From NCBI GenBank assembly GCA_937920515.1, contig CALEUG010000004.1, positions 294,191 through 358,190 on the forward strand: a stretch of 64,000 nt of DNA, read 5' to 3'. The first letter of the stretch is position 1. Every line of letters starts with the position of its first letter. Below the pieces are notes generated by a model. It was not told where the DNA came from, searched no databases, and saw nothing but the letters and a program-made list of their open reading frames with translations. This document shows, in pieces, positions 8,565 through 16,486 of the stretch. The position numbers and the translations under genes were made by a program. This DNA comes from an uncultured bacterium. GTDB lineage: Bacteria > Acidobacteriota > Aminicenantia > Aminicenantales > Saccharicenantaceae.

Positions 8565-9532
8565 GGGCTCCGGTTATAGGCCTGACCCTGGGTGACCCGG
8601 CCGGTGTCGGTCCTGAAATAATTCTGCGCACCCTGAAGGAAGTTTCCAGCCTGCCCGAAGCCAGGTTTGTAATTTTTGGCCAGAAGAAAATACTGGAAGA
8701 CTGGTGCCGGCACCTGGACCTGTCTCCGGACCTGCTGCTGACGGCCCTGGCCACGGGCAATATTGAGCTGAAGGAAACCGGCGAGCCCCTGGTAAGTGTT
8801 AAGCCTGGCTCCCCTACTGCTGCCGGGGGCCTTGCTTCCTTTGATTTTTTCCGCGAGGCAGTGGAGGCAGCGGTTAGGGGTGAGGTTCAGGCCCTGGTCA
8901 CGGCTCCCATTTCCAAGGAGGGCTGGTACAGGGCCGGAATAAAATACCTGGGACACACGGAATTTCTGGAATCTCTTTTTCCCGGAGCCATCATGACCTT
9001 CTGGTCCAGGCGGCTTAGACTGGCCCTGTTCACCCACCATCTTCCTATAAGGGAGGCGATCAGCCGGGTTCGCCGGCAGGCCCTGGCCTCTTTCTTCAGG
9101 ACACTGGGACGACAACTGTCCCGCTGGAACCTGGGAGCAGAAGAATTGCTGGTCTGCGGCCTTAACCCTCATGCCGGCGAGAACGGAACCCTGGGACTGG
9201 AAGAAATCCAGGAAATCGTCCCGGCCATGACTGAAGTCAGGTCCGAAGGGTTAAAACTCTCCGGTCCTTTCCCGGCCGATACCATTTTTCTTAAAGCCCT
9301 GGACCGGCCTGAAAGGCTGGTGGTTGCTCTCTACCACGACCAGGCCCTGATTGCCTTCAAGTTACTGTCTTTTGAGCAGGGGGTAAACCTGACGCTGGGC
9401 CTGCCTTTTGTCCGGACTTCCCCGGACCACGGGACCGCCTTTGACCTGGCCGGCAAGGGCCTGGCCAGTCTGGAGAGTTTCAGGGAAGCTCTTTGGCTGG
9501 CCTGGAAGCTGGCCAGCGGTCAGCCCGCATAA
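8561..9532 (+). CDS. pdxA: 4-hydroxythreonine-4-phosphate dehydrogenase
   Basis: A 323-residue cytoplasmic enzyme of the DXP-dependent pyridoxal phosphate pathway, oxidising 4-phosphohydroxy-threonine with NAD and a divalent metal. Family signatures are clear: GLTLGDPAGVGPEII at the N-terminus, APISKE near residue 107, the metal-binding His in YLGHTEFL, LNPHAGENGTLG, and the C-terminal RTSPDHGTAFDLAGKG. Length is normal. It is translationally coupled to the hfq-like gene by a 4-base overlap. Its stop codon directly abuts the stop codon of the convergent smpB with no spacer. Other members of the PdxA/PdxA2 group act in other pathways, so the biosynthetic role is likely but not proven. Confidence 0.92.
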   Translation: MRAPVIGLTLGDPAGVGPEIILRTLKEVSSLPEARFVIFGQKKILEDWCRHLDLSPDLLLTALATGNIELKETGEPLVSVKPGSPTAAGGLASFDFFREAVEAAVRGEVQALVTAPISKEGWYRAGIKYLGHTEFLESLFPGAIMTFWSRRLRLALFTHHLPIREAISRVRRQALASFFRTLGRQLSRWNLGAEELLVCGLNPHAGENGTLGLEEIQEIVPAMTEVRSEGLKLSGPFPADTIFLKALDRPERLVVALYHDQALIAFKLLSFEQGVNLTLGLPFVRTSPDHGTAFDLAGKGLASLESFREALWLAWKLASGQPA

Positions 9533-9985
9533 TCAGCGCAGACGTTTTTTCAGCTCGGCCCTTATTTCCCGTTCGACATCCCGTTTTTTGATGGTCTCGC
9601 GTTTCTCGAAAGTTTTTTTGCCGCGGGCCAGGGCCAGTTCTATCTTTACCAGTCCCCTGTCATTTAAGTAGACCCTGGTCGGGATCAGGGTCAGCCCTCG
9701 TTCCTGGACCTTTCCGGCCAGCCTTTTTAACTCCCGGCGGTGGAGCAAAAGTTTCCTGGGCCTGGTCGGCTCGTGGTTAAAAACATTGGCCGCGTGGTAG
9801 GGGCTGATGTTGCAATCTATCAGAAACAGCTCTTCACCCTGGAAATCAGCATAGCTTTCTTTAAGGCTGATTCTACCCTCCCGTATTGACTTGACCTCGC
9901 TCCCGGTCAGGGCCAGGCCGGCCTCCATGGTCTCCAGGATTTCGTAGTTATGATGGGCGTTCTTGTTGGTGGCCACGACTTTCAT
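9533..9985 (-). CDS. smpB: SsrA-binding protein (trans-translation)
   Basis: A 150-residue protein that binds tmRNA and delivers it to stalled ribosomes. The OB-fold core has the family hallmarks: NKNAHHNYEILETMEAGLAL, GSEVKSIREG, an SPYHAANVFNHEPTRPRKLL segment that contacts tmRNA, and a basic C-terminal tail (KRETIKKRDVEREIRAELKK) that enters the mRNA channel. Its start overlaps the upstream CNNM/CBS gene by 4 bases (ATGA), so both are read from one transcript that may begin at carD. The tmRNA gene itself is not in this window. Confidence 0.96.
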   Translation of the reverse strand: MKVVATNKNAHHNYEILETMEAGLALTGSEVKSIREGRISLKESYADFQGEELFLIDCNISPYHAANVFNHEPTRPRKLLLHRRELKRLAGKVQERGLTLIPTRVYLNDRGLVKIELALARGKKTFEKRETIKKRDVEREIRAELKKRLR

Positions 9986-11250
9986 TTTTCCTGCCCTTCT
10001 GTCTTGCCTGGTAACAGCCTGACGCGGATCTGGCTGAGATGACGGCGGCTCATTTTCTCTACGGTGAATTGCAGGGAGTTAATGGTTATGGAATCTTTTT
10101 CCAGCGGCAGGTGCCCGTAGTGATAAAGAAAAAGCCCGGCCAGGGTGGTGTAATCCTTTTTCTCCGGGATGCCCAGGTTCAGCGTCTCGTTTATTTCTTT
10201 GATCGGAACGGTTCCCTTGATAAGGTATTCGTTTTCCCCGACCTTCTGGTACCAGTCTTCAGCCTGGCGGTCGTACTCGTCGCGGATGTCCCCGACGATC
10301 TCTTCCATTATATCTTCCATGGTAACGATGCCCTCAAAGCTGCCGAATTCATCCACCACCAGGGCCAGATGGGCAGCTTTTTCCTGCATCTGGAGCAGGA
10401 CCTGTTCAATACTGGCCAGTTCCGGGACGAACAGCGGCCGGCGCAGGAGCTGGCCCAGGTTGAACTCACCCTGAGACCGTATCACGGGTAATATGTCCTT
10501 CGCGTGGACAATTCCTTCGATGTTATCGGTGGTTTTACTGAAGACAGGATAACGGGAGTAGCCGCTTTCCTGGATAATCCTCAGGACTTCAGACAGGGTA
10601 GAATTTATTTCCAGGGCCCGGACCTGGTTGCGGGGCACCATTATTTCTTTAATCGGTCGCCGGCTGAGGTCGAGCACCCCGGCCAGCATTTTCCTTCTGA
10701 AGCGGGATAAACCGCGGGCCCCGGAGCTGATGACGAGCTTGATTTCTTCCTCGCTCAGGTGGCGGGAGGCGGGGAAGCGACCGCGCTCCTCGCGCGGCAG
10801 GAACAGGCCGGTAAGAAGAGAAAAAAGCCAGGTTAACGGGTAGAAGAAATAATAGAGAAGCCTAACCGGATGAATAAAAAGGCTGGTGGCCCGGACAGGG
10901 CGGTAGGCGGCAATCGTCTTGGGGGTGATTTCGCCGAATACCAGTATCAGAATGGTGGTGGTCAGGGTGGCCAGGACCACGGCCTGACTGGGGTCTGAGG
11001 ACAGCCTGACAAATATTGAAGTGGCGATGGAGGCTGCGGCCGCATTGACCAGGGTATTACCTATTAATATGGTGGACAGAAGTTCACTCAGCCTGGCCAG
11101 CATTTTTCTGGTGAGCCGGGCCCGTCCCGAGCCCTTCCTTTCCAGGTTCTCCAGGGTGTATGGATTGACCGAGAGGAAAGCTGTTTCGGAAGAAGAAAAA
11201 AAAGCGCTCAACACCAGGAATAACAGGAACAGGCCTATTTGAGTCAGCAT
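9982..11250 (-). CDS. CNNM/CBS-domain membrane protein (CorC/HlyC family)
   Basis: A 422-residue inner-membrane protein. The N-terminal half is a CNNM transmembrane domain with about four hydrophobic segments and the typical SSSETAFLSV and FGEITPKTIA motifs. Then come two CBS domains (IMVPRNQV, GYSRYPVFSKTTDNIEGIVHAKDIL, and VDEFGSFEGIVTMEDIMEEIVGDI) and a C-terminal CorC_HlyC domain. CNNM proteins handle Mg2+ or Na+ export and homeostasis; older names such as hemolysin C are misleading. It starts 10 bases after carD ends and overlaps smpB by 4 bases, with no clear ribosome site of its own, so it is probably translated by coupling. Confidence 0.9.
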   Translation of the reverse strand: MLTQIGLFLLFLVLSAFFSSSETAFLSVNPYTLENLERKGSGRARLTRKMLARLSELLSTILIGNTLVNAAAASIATSIFVRLSSDPSQAVVLATLTTTILILVFGEITPKTIAAYRPVRATSLFIHPVRLLYYFFYPLTWLFSLLTGLFLPREERGRFPASRHLSEEEIKLVISSGARGLSRFRRKMLAGVLDLSRRPIKEIMVPRNQVRALEINSTLSEVLRIIQESGYSRYPVFSKTTDNIEGIVHAKDILPVIRSQGEFNLGQLLRRPLFVPELASIEQVLLQMQEKAAHLALVVDEFGSFEGIVTMEDIMEEIVGDIRDEYDRQAEDWYQKVGENEYLIKGTVPIKEINETLNLGIPEKKDYTTLAGLFLYHYGHLPLEKDSITINSLQFTVEKMSRRHLSQIRVRLLPGKTEGQEK

Positions 11251-11260
11251 CGGAGACAGT

Positions 11261-11779
11261 TTATGAGAGGGGCCCCGACTTCAGATCCTTGCGGCACCCG
11301 GCCAGGCACTGGTCCAGCTTAGCGCTGATTTTACCGGGGGGGAGGCCGGAGGAAGCAGCCAGCTCGCAGATTATCAGCTCCCGCGATTTTTCCAGCATCT
11401 TTTTCTCACGGAATGATAACGGCTTGTTCTGGCTGAGCAGGAAAAGCATCTTGTAGACCTGAGCAATATCTTCCAGCTGGCCGGATTTCATCAGGTCGAA
11501 ATTCTCCTTGTAGCGGTCCTTCCAGTCGGCGCTGATGTCCACCGAGCATTTTCTCAGGTACTGGAAGAATTTGTTGACGTTCTTCGGGGAGACCGGCCTT
11601 CTCAGCCCGATTTCGGCGGCGGAATTACTGGGTATGACCACGAGGGTATTGTTGACGGCCAGGCGGATGTAAAAGGTGCGAACACACTGTCCGTTGTAGG
11701 TCTCTTCCTGGATATCTTCTATTACTCCCAGGCCCTGAGCCGGATAGATAACCTTGTCACCTATTTTGAGAGAATGCAT
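11261..11779 (-). CDS. carD: CarD/CdnL-family RNA polymerase-binding transcription regulator
   Basis: A 172-residue protein. The N-terminal Tudor-like RNA polymerase-interacting domain begins at once (MHSLKIGDKVIYPAQGLG) and is followed by a helical DNA-binding domain with FRERK-like SFREKKMLEKSRELI. CarD/CdnL stabilises open promoter complexes, especially at rRNA promoters, and is typical of Acidobacteriota, Myxococcota, Actinobacteria and Firmicutes. The longest frame starts 117 bases earlier, but that extension contains the promoter and lacks family similarity, so ATG 11779 is used. No Shine-Dalgarno site is present and the predicted transcription start is about 3 bases upstream, so translation is probably from a nearly leaderless mRNA. 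Confidence 0.9.
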   Translation of the reverse strand: MHSLKIGDKVIYPAQGLGVIEDIQEETYNGQCVRTFYIRLAVNNTLVVIPSNSAAEIGLRRPVSPKNVNKFFQYLRKCSVDISADWKDRYKENFDLMKSGQLEDIAQVYKMLFLLSQNKPLSFREKKMLEKSRELIICELAASSGLPPGKISAKLDQCLAGCRKDLKSGPLS

Positions 11780-11788
11780 TTCCCATAA

Positions 11789-11817
11789 ATTATAGTCTAT
11801 CCTGTTTTTATAGTCAA
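11789..11817 (-). promoter_or_regulatory. Strong sigma70-type promoter of carD
   Basis: On the minus strand: -35 TTGACT (11812-11817), 17-base spacer, perfect -10 TATAAT (11789-11794), ending 9 bases before the carD ATG. It diverges from the rpmH promoter at 11910-11939. Confidence 0.75.
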
Positions 11818-11909
11818 ACCGGCCTTCAAGGCATTCAGGACCGGCTAAGGCAGCAGGGTGGATTAGGGGCGGGGCCGAACCCGGTAAAAAATTCAAGCCG
11901 CGGTAGCAC

Positions 11910-11939
11910 TTGACAGAACTGCTTGTCTTCGTTTAAGAT
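11910..11939 (+). promoter_or_regulatory. Promoter of the rpmH-rnpA-yidD-yidC cluster
   Basis: Perfect -35 TTGACA (11910-11915), 18-base spacer, -10 TAAGAT (11934-11939, 4 of 6). The predicted start near 11946 leaves a leader of ~24 bases before rpmH. Confidence 0.6.
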
Positions 11940-11969
11940 ACAAGCTTAATCTGGTAGAGAGTGCCGACA

Positions 11970-12104
11970 ATGAAGAGAACTTTTCAGCCGAATAACCGGA
12001 GAAGGAAAAAAACACATGGCTTTCTGGTCCGGATGAGCACCAGGGGTGGCCGGAAAGTTATTAAAAACAGAAGGGCCAAGGGTCGCCAGAAGCTTTCCGT
12101 TTGA
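11970..12104 (+). CDS. rpmH: 50S ribosomal protein L34
   Basis: A 44-residue basic protein starting [18 protein letters not shown] and ending GRQKLSV, with the invariant L34 pattern ([20 protein letters not shown]-rich C-terminus). It is a component of the large ribosomal subunit. It is followed directly by rnpA with a TGATG stop/start junction, the arrangement conserved in nearly all bacteria. In most genomes dnaA lies upstream of rpmH; here carD does, on the other strand. Confidence 0.97.
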   Translation: MKRTFQPNNRRRKKTHGFLVRMSTRGGRKVIKNRRAKGRQKLSV

Positions 12105-12445
12105 TGGATGAGCGCCTGAGACCTGTCGAGAGAATCCGCAGGAAAAAGGATTTTATTGAGTTATACAGGAAGGGCCAGCGGCTGAGAGGCAGGTATTTCC
12201 ATCTGGTGTTTCGGCCAAACGGGCTGGAATATTCGAGGATGGCGGTAGTTGTCAGCCGGAAAATAGGAAAAGCCACTGTCCGGAACCGACTGAAAAGACT
12301 TTTCCGGGAGCTTTTCCGGAGAAATAAGAATTTGCTTCCCGGCCCTTTGGACCTGATCTTTATTGCTCAGAAGGACGCCGGCCAGCGGAACCGGGAAGAG
12401 ATGACCGCCGATTTCAAAGCGGTCCTGCAGAAACTGGCTCTATGA
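12104..12445 (+). CDS. rnpA: Ribonuclease P protein component
   Basis: A 113-residue basic protein that assists the RNase P RNA in 5' maturation of tRNA. It contains the RNR motif region (KIGKATVRNRLKRLFRELFR, residues ~54-73) and an N-terminal RIRRKKDFIELYRKGQR. The ATG at 12104 shares its first base with the rpmH stop codon; a TTG one codon earlier is possible but unnecessary. Length is normal for the family. Confidence 0.94.
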   Translation: MDERLRPVERIRRKKDFIELYRKGQRLRGRYFHLVFRPNGLEYSRMAVVVSRKIGKATVRNRLKRLFRELFRRNKNLLPGPLDLIFIAQKDAGQRNREEMTADFKAVLQKLAL

Positions 12446-12472
12446 GCCTGGCTTAGAAAGACGGAGCTTCGG

Positions 12473-12682
12473 ATGAAATATATTGCCCTCGGGCTGATCA
12501 GAGCCTACCAGCTTCTGATTTCCCCGCTTCTCGGTCATAACTGCCGCTTCTACCCCACCTGCTCGGAATACACTTACGGGGCCATCAAGAAATATGGCTT
12601 CCTGAAAGGCGGCTGGCTCGGAGGCAAGAGGCTCTTGAGATGCCACCCCCTCCATCCGGGAGGCATTGACCCCATACCTTAA
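12473..12682 (+). CDS. yidD: Membrane protein insertion efficiency factor YidD
   Basis: A 69-residue protein with the compact YidD pattern: [34 protein letters not shown] and a C-terminal [17 protein letters not shown]. Three conserved cysteines are present. It is membrane-associated through an N-terminal amphipathic helix and helps YidC-dependent insertion. It lies between rnpA and yidC as in most bacteria, 9 bases before yidC. Confidence 0.95.
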   Translation: MKYIALGLIRAYQLLISPLLGHNCRFYPTCSEYTYGAIKKYGFLKGGWLGGKRLLRCHPLHPGGIDPIP

Positions 12683-12691
12683 GAGGAGATT

Positions 12692-14395
12692 ATGGAAAAA
12701 AGACTGATACTGGCCATTTTTCTGTCGTTCTTGATTCTGTTTCTTTATCAGCTGCTGTTCTTAAAGCCTGATAAACAGGTCCGGCCTGCCCCCCAGCAGA
12801 CGGCGTTAGCAGAAAGAGAGACCGCCGGGAGCGAGCCCGAAAAAACTGGAGCAACACCGCCTCTGGTTGCAAGCCGGGAAACCGCAGTCCCGGCCGGGAT
12901 GGTGTCGGCCGAGCGGGAAGAGACCGTAACGGTGGAGACCCCGCTTTATGAAGCCACCTGGAGTAACCGCGGGGCCGTGCTCAGGAGCTGGAAATTAAAG
13001 AACCATCTCAAAAAATTGCCCGGTCGGCAAGACCCTACCCGGGAACCACTTGACCTGATCCCGGAAACTGCAGCCCGGCTGGGGCTCTATCCTTTAGCTC
13101 TGAAACTTGACGACCCGGTCCTGACCGAAAGGGTCAACGGGGCCCTGTACAGGTTTGAAGGCGACAACCTGAAGCTCAACCCGGGCCAGACGGCCAGCCT
13201 GGTATTTGAGTATTCCGATGGGAATACCGTGAGAATCCGGAAGCAGTTCACCTTCAACGGGCGGGACTATAATTTCGGGATAAAAATCAGCCTGGAGGTG
13301 GAAGGAAAAGAACTGGACCCGTTAATCCTCTGGGGGCCGGGCATCGGTTCGCTGAGCCCGGAAGAAATCCAGGAGAAGTTCAGCGCCAGCCGCGGAGCAG
13401 CCTTCCTGGTCAACCGAGACCGGAAAATCTTCCGGCTGCAGGAGAAGAAGATAACCCTGGAAAACGAGGCCGTCCGCTACCCGGGTCTGGACTGGGCCGC
13501 CTACGAGGAAAACTACTTTGCAGTTATCTTTCTGCTGGACCCGTCCTCGAGCCAGGCCATGGTTTTCAAGAAGGAAGAGAGCGAGGAACAGCCCGACGGG
13601 AAAATCGCCGTCGTCCCCTATTTCTACTTAGCGGTAAGCCATCCCCGGGAGGTCTTTCTCGGGCCAAAGGAATACGACCGGCTTAAAGCCTACGGTCATC
13701 AGACCAAGAAGATAATAAATTTTGGTTTCTTCGGCGGCATTGCCGAATTGCTGCTGGTGGCTACCAGGTATTTTTATAACCTGGTCGGCAACTGGGGCCT
13801 GGCCATAATCATCATGACCCTCATCATCAAGATAATTTTCTTTCCCCTTACTTACAGCTCGACCAAATCCATGGCCAGGATGGCTGAAATCCAGCCCAAG
13901 ATTAAGGCCCTGCGGGCCAAGTACAAAAGGGCCAGGCAGGACATGGAGCAACGGCGGCAGATGAACGAAGAGTTGATGCGTCTTTACAAGGAACACGGCA
14001 TCAACCCGGCGGGCGGCTGTTTGCCCCTGCTGATACAACTGCCGGTCTTCTGGGGTTTCTTCCGGATGCTGGTGGTGGCGGTGGAATTCCGCCACAGCCC
14101 GTTCGTCTTCTGGATAAAAGACCTCTCGGTCAGGGATCCCTATTATGTAACACCGATTCTGATGGGCGTGACCCAGTTCATCACCCAGAAGATGACACCT
14201 TCCACGGCCGACCCTGCCCAGCAGAAGATTATGCTGCTGATGCCTTTTATCTTCACCATTTTCTTCATGAATTTTCAGGCCGGCCTGGTCCTTTACTGGT
14301 TGACCAATAATGTTCTGCAAATAGCTCAGCAGGCCATCATGAACCGGATGATGGCCCGCAAGAGGGAGTCCGATGGAAAAAGAAGAAAGAAATAA
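12692..14395 (+). CDS. yidC: Membrane protein insertase YidC (Oxa1 family)
   Basis: A 567-residue insertase for inner-membrane proteins. The N-terminal signal anchor (LILAIFLSFLILFLYQLLFL) and a periplasmic beta-sandwich domain of ~270 residues mark the Gram-negative form. The C-terminal Oxa1 core of five helices begins near residue 345 (FFGGIAELLLVATRYFYNLV), with the FPLTYSSTKSMARM, NPAGGCLPLLIQLPVFWGFF and GLVLYWLTNNVLQIAQQ signatures. It ends in a basic ribosome-binding tail (MMARKRESDGKRRKK). AAGAGGAG precedes the ATG. The 3' end overlaps jag by 23 bases. Confidence 0.96.
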   Translation: MEKRLILAIFLSFLILFLYQLLFLKPDKQVRPAPQQTALAERETAGSEPEKTGATPPLVASRETAVPAGMVSAEREETVTVETPLYEATWSNRGAVLRSWKLKNHLKKLPGRQDPTREPLDLIPETAARLGLYPLALKLDDPVLTERVNGALYRFEGDNLKLNPGQTASLVFEYSDGNTVRIRKQFTFNGRDYNFGIKISLEVEGKELDPLILWGPGIGSLSPEEIQEKFSASRGAAFLVNRDRKIFRLQEKKITLENEAVRYPGLDWAAYEENYFAVIFLLDPSSSQAMVFKKEESEEQPDGKIAVVPYFYLAVSHPREVFLGPKEYDRLKAYGHQTKKIINFGFFGGIAELLLVATRYFYNLVGNWGLAIIIMTLIIKIIFFPLTYSSTKSMARMAEIQPKIKALRAKYKRARQDMEQRRQMNEELMRLYKEHGINPAGGCLPLLIQLPVFWGFFRMLVVAVEFRHSPFVFWIKDLSVRDPYYVTPILMGVTQFITQKMTPSTADPAQQKIMLLMPFIFTIFFMNFQAGLVLYWLTNNVLQIAQQAIMNRMMARKRESDGKRRKK

Positions 14396-15050
14396 TCAGC
14401 CCAGTTACAACCAAGTCATTGAAAAACAAGAATTTAAAGGGAGAAGCCTGGAAGATGCCCTGAGCCTGGCCGAGCATGTGCTTAAGGTCCCCCGCGATAG
14501 GTTTAACTATGAAATAGTGACCGAAAAAACCAAGCTTTTCGGCCTGAAGAATAAAGAAATAGTCATCCGGGCCTGGCTCAAGAACGATGGCGAGTCCGGA
14601 GCGGTGGAGGTTTTCCTCAAGAACCTGATGAAGGTTTTCCCGCTGGAACTCACCTACCAGGTTAAGAAACGAGACCAGATGATTTATGTCGTCTTTGACG
14701 GCGAGGACCGCAAGCTTCTGCTCAAAAATGATGGAGCTCTGTTGCTGGCCATCCAGCACGTGCTGAACAAGATTTCCAACCAGAAGGTACAGGCTGACTG
14801 TGAATTCTTCCGCCGCCGGAAGGAGAAACAACTAAAAGAATATGCCCAGGAAGTAGCCCGGAAGGTCAAGGAAACCGGCCAGGAAGAGATTCTTGATTTC
14901 ATGAATCCTTACGAAAGGCGTATCATCCACATTGCCGTTAACCAGGTTCCCGGCCTGACCACGGAGAGCCTGGGCGAAGGTTTCCTGAAAAAAGTAAGAG
15001 TTTATCCTGTAACCGACGACAGCCAGAAAAATAAGATAGAACAGGAATGA
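14373..15050 (+). CDS. jag: Jag/KhpB-type RNA-binding protein (Jag-N, KH, R3H)
   Basis: A 225-residue protein with the three domains of Jag/KhpB: a Jag-N domain (residues ~20-65, EFKGRSLEDALSLAEHVLKV and KLFGLKNKEIVI), a KH-like domain (~85-150), and an R3H domain with MNPYERRIIHIAVNQVPG near residues 175-195 that contains the R-x3-H pair. It is a cytoplasmic RNA-binding protein linked to cell division and envelope regulation and is nearly always next to yidC. The start overlaps the yidC 3' end by 23 bases. A stand-alone KhpA partner is not present here. Confidence 0.92.
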   Translation: MEKEERNNQPSYNQVIEKQEFKGRSLEDALSLAEHVLKVPRDRFNYEIVTEKTKLFGLKNKEIVIRAWLKNDGESGAVEVFLKNLMKVFPLELTYQVKKRDQMIYVVFDGEDRKLLLKNDGALLLAIQHVLNKISNQKVQADCEFFRRRKEKQLKEYAQEVARKVKETGQEEILDFMNPYERRIIHIAVNQVPGLTTESLGEGFLKKVRVYPVTDDSQKNKIEQE

Positions 15051-15074
15051 GGGCGAACTGCTTTCCTGTTGCGG

Positions 15075-15103
15075 TTTACTAACTTCATCTCTGCTATTAA
15101 AAT
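15075..15103 (+). promoter_or_regulatory. Internal promoter upstream of mnmE
   Basis: -35 TTTACT (15075-15080, 4 of 6), 17-base spacer, -10 TAAAAT (15098-15103, 5 of 6). Only six bases (TAGAAT) separate it from ATG 15110, so transcription should start at or next to the start codon. No Shine-Dalgarno site is present. Confidence 0.5.
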
Positions 15104-15109
15104 TAGAAT

Positions 15110-16486
15110 ATGAACCAGACTCTGGAAGATACCATAATCGCAGTTTCCACTCCGGCCGGGCACGGGGGCATCGGAATCGTCAGGTTGAGCGGACCGGATG
15201 CTGTGGGTATTGCCAGAAGAATTTTTTCATTAAAAGAACCGGAACCGGTCATTCCGGACAGGAAGATGTGCTTCGGGTACCTTCTGGACGCCGAATCAAG
15301 GGAAACTCTGGATGCCGGTTATCTCTGCTATTTCCCCGCGCCCCATTCCTACACCCGCGAGGAGACGGTCGAAATTCATCTCCATGGCTCTCCAGTATTG
15401 CTGAACGAAGCCGTCCGCCTGGGAATAAAAGCCGGGGCCAGGCTGGCCCATCCCGGCGAATTCACCTTTCGGGCCTACCTCAACGGTCGGATTGACATCA
15501 TCCAGGCCGAAGCCATAAACGACCTGATCCGGGCCTGCTCTCTGGACCAGGCGCGGATTTCTTTCAAGCAGATGGAAGGAAGCCTGTCCAGGAAAATTGC
15601 CGGAATCAGGGAGAAAATTATAGAGTTGCTAACACTGGTGGAGACCAGTCTGGAGTTTCCGGATGAAGAGGTGGAAATAAGCACTGGACAGATAAAAACG
15701 GTCCTGCTCAAATTAATCGGCGAGCTCGGTCACCTATCCCGAAGTTACGAACAGGGCCGGGCCCTGCTGGAAGGTCTGACCGTGGCCATCCTGGGGAAGA
15801 CCAACGTCGGAAAATCGACCCTGTTTAACGCCCTGCTGGAGGAGGAAAGAGCCATCGTCACCCCCTACCCCGGGACCACCCGTGACTTTATAAGGGAAAA
15901 TGTCCGGGTTGACGGAGTTCTGATCAAACTGGTGGACATGGCCGGATTTGGTCAGTCCAGCCACCCGGCGGAAGAAGAAGGAATCACCCGCGGGCAAAAA
16001 CTGGCTGAAAAAGCCGATGGGCTCCTGATCGTTCTGGATTCTTCCAGAGAAGAGAGCCCTGAAGATTTTCAGCTCCTCAAGAGATTCTGGAATAAGAAGA
16101 AGCTACTGGTTTTTAATAAGTCGGACCTCGAACCGGCTATCAACCGCCAGAACATCCTTGATTCCATGCCAGGGGTGGACTGGGTTGAAGTTTCGGCCCT
16201 GACCGGGAAGAACCTGGACCGGCTCAGAAAGATGATGCTTGACACCTTTGCCCCCCGACTTGAAAGGCAGGAAGAAATAATCCTCCATGAGAGGCAGAAA
16301 GTTCTGGTTGAAAATATCAAGAGCAGCCTGGAGAACGGTTTGGAATTGCTGGATGAAGGCAGTGGAGAAGAGCTGGTGGCTGAAGCCATAAGGGAAGCTC
16401 TTCCTGCCATCGGACAGCTTACAGGTGAAATAAAGAGCCAGGAAGTGCTGGACCAGATTTTCAGTCGCTTCTGTATAGGAAAATGA
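15110..16486 (+). CDS. mnmE: tRNA uridine-5-carboxymethylaminomethyl synthesis GTPase MnmE
   Basis: A 458-residue GTPase that with MnmG installs the carboxymethylaminomethyl group at U34 of several tRNAs. The N-terminal formyl-THF-binding domain ([16 protein letters not shown]), helical domain, inserted G domain with G1 GKTNVGKS (residues 229-236), DMAG switch near 276 and NKSD, and the invariant C-terminal FCIGK with its catalytic-region Cys are all seen. It overlaps mnmG by 4 bases (ATGA). The start lacks a ribosome site and sits 6 bases after a -10 box, which suggests leaderless initiation from an internal promoter in addition to read-through from jag. Confidence 0.96.
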   Translation: MNQTLEDTIIAVSTPAGHGGIGIVRLSGPDAVGIARRIFSLKEPEPVIPDRKMCFGYLLDAESRETLDAGYLCYFPAPHSYTREETVEIHLHGSPVLLNEAVRLGIKAGARLAHPGEFTFRAYLNGRIDIIQAEAINDLIRACSLDQARISFKQMEGSLSRKIAGIREKIIELLTLVETSLEFPDEEVEISTGQIKTVLLKLIGELGHLSRSYEQGRALLEGLTVAILGKTNVGKSTLFNALLEEERAIVTPYPGTTRDFIRENVRVDGVLIKLVDMAGFGQSSHPAEEEGITRGQKLAEKADGLLIVLDSSREESPEDFQLLKRFWNKKKLLVFNKSDLEPAINRQNILDSMPGVDWVEVSALTGKNLDRLRKMMLDTFAPRLERQEEIILHERQKVLVENIKSSLENGLELLDEGSGEELVAEAIREALPAIGQLTGEIKSQEVLDQIFSRFCIGK

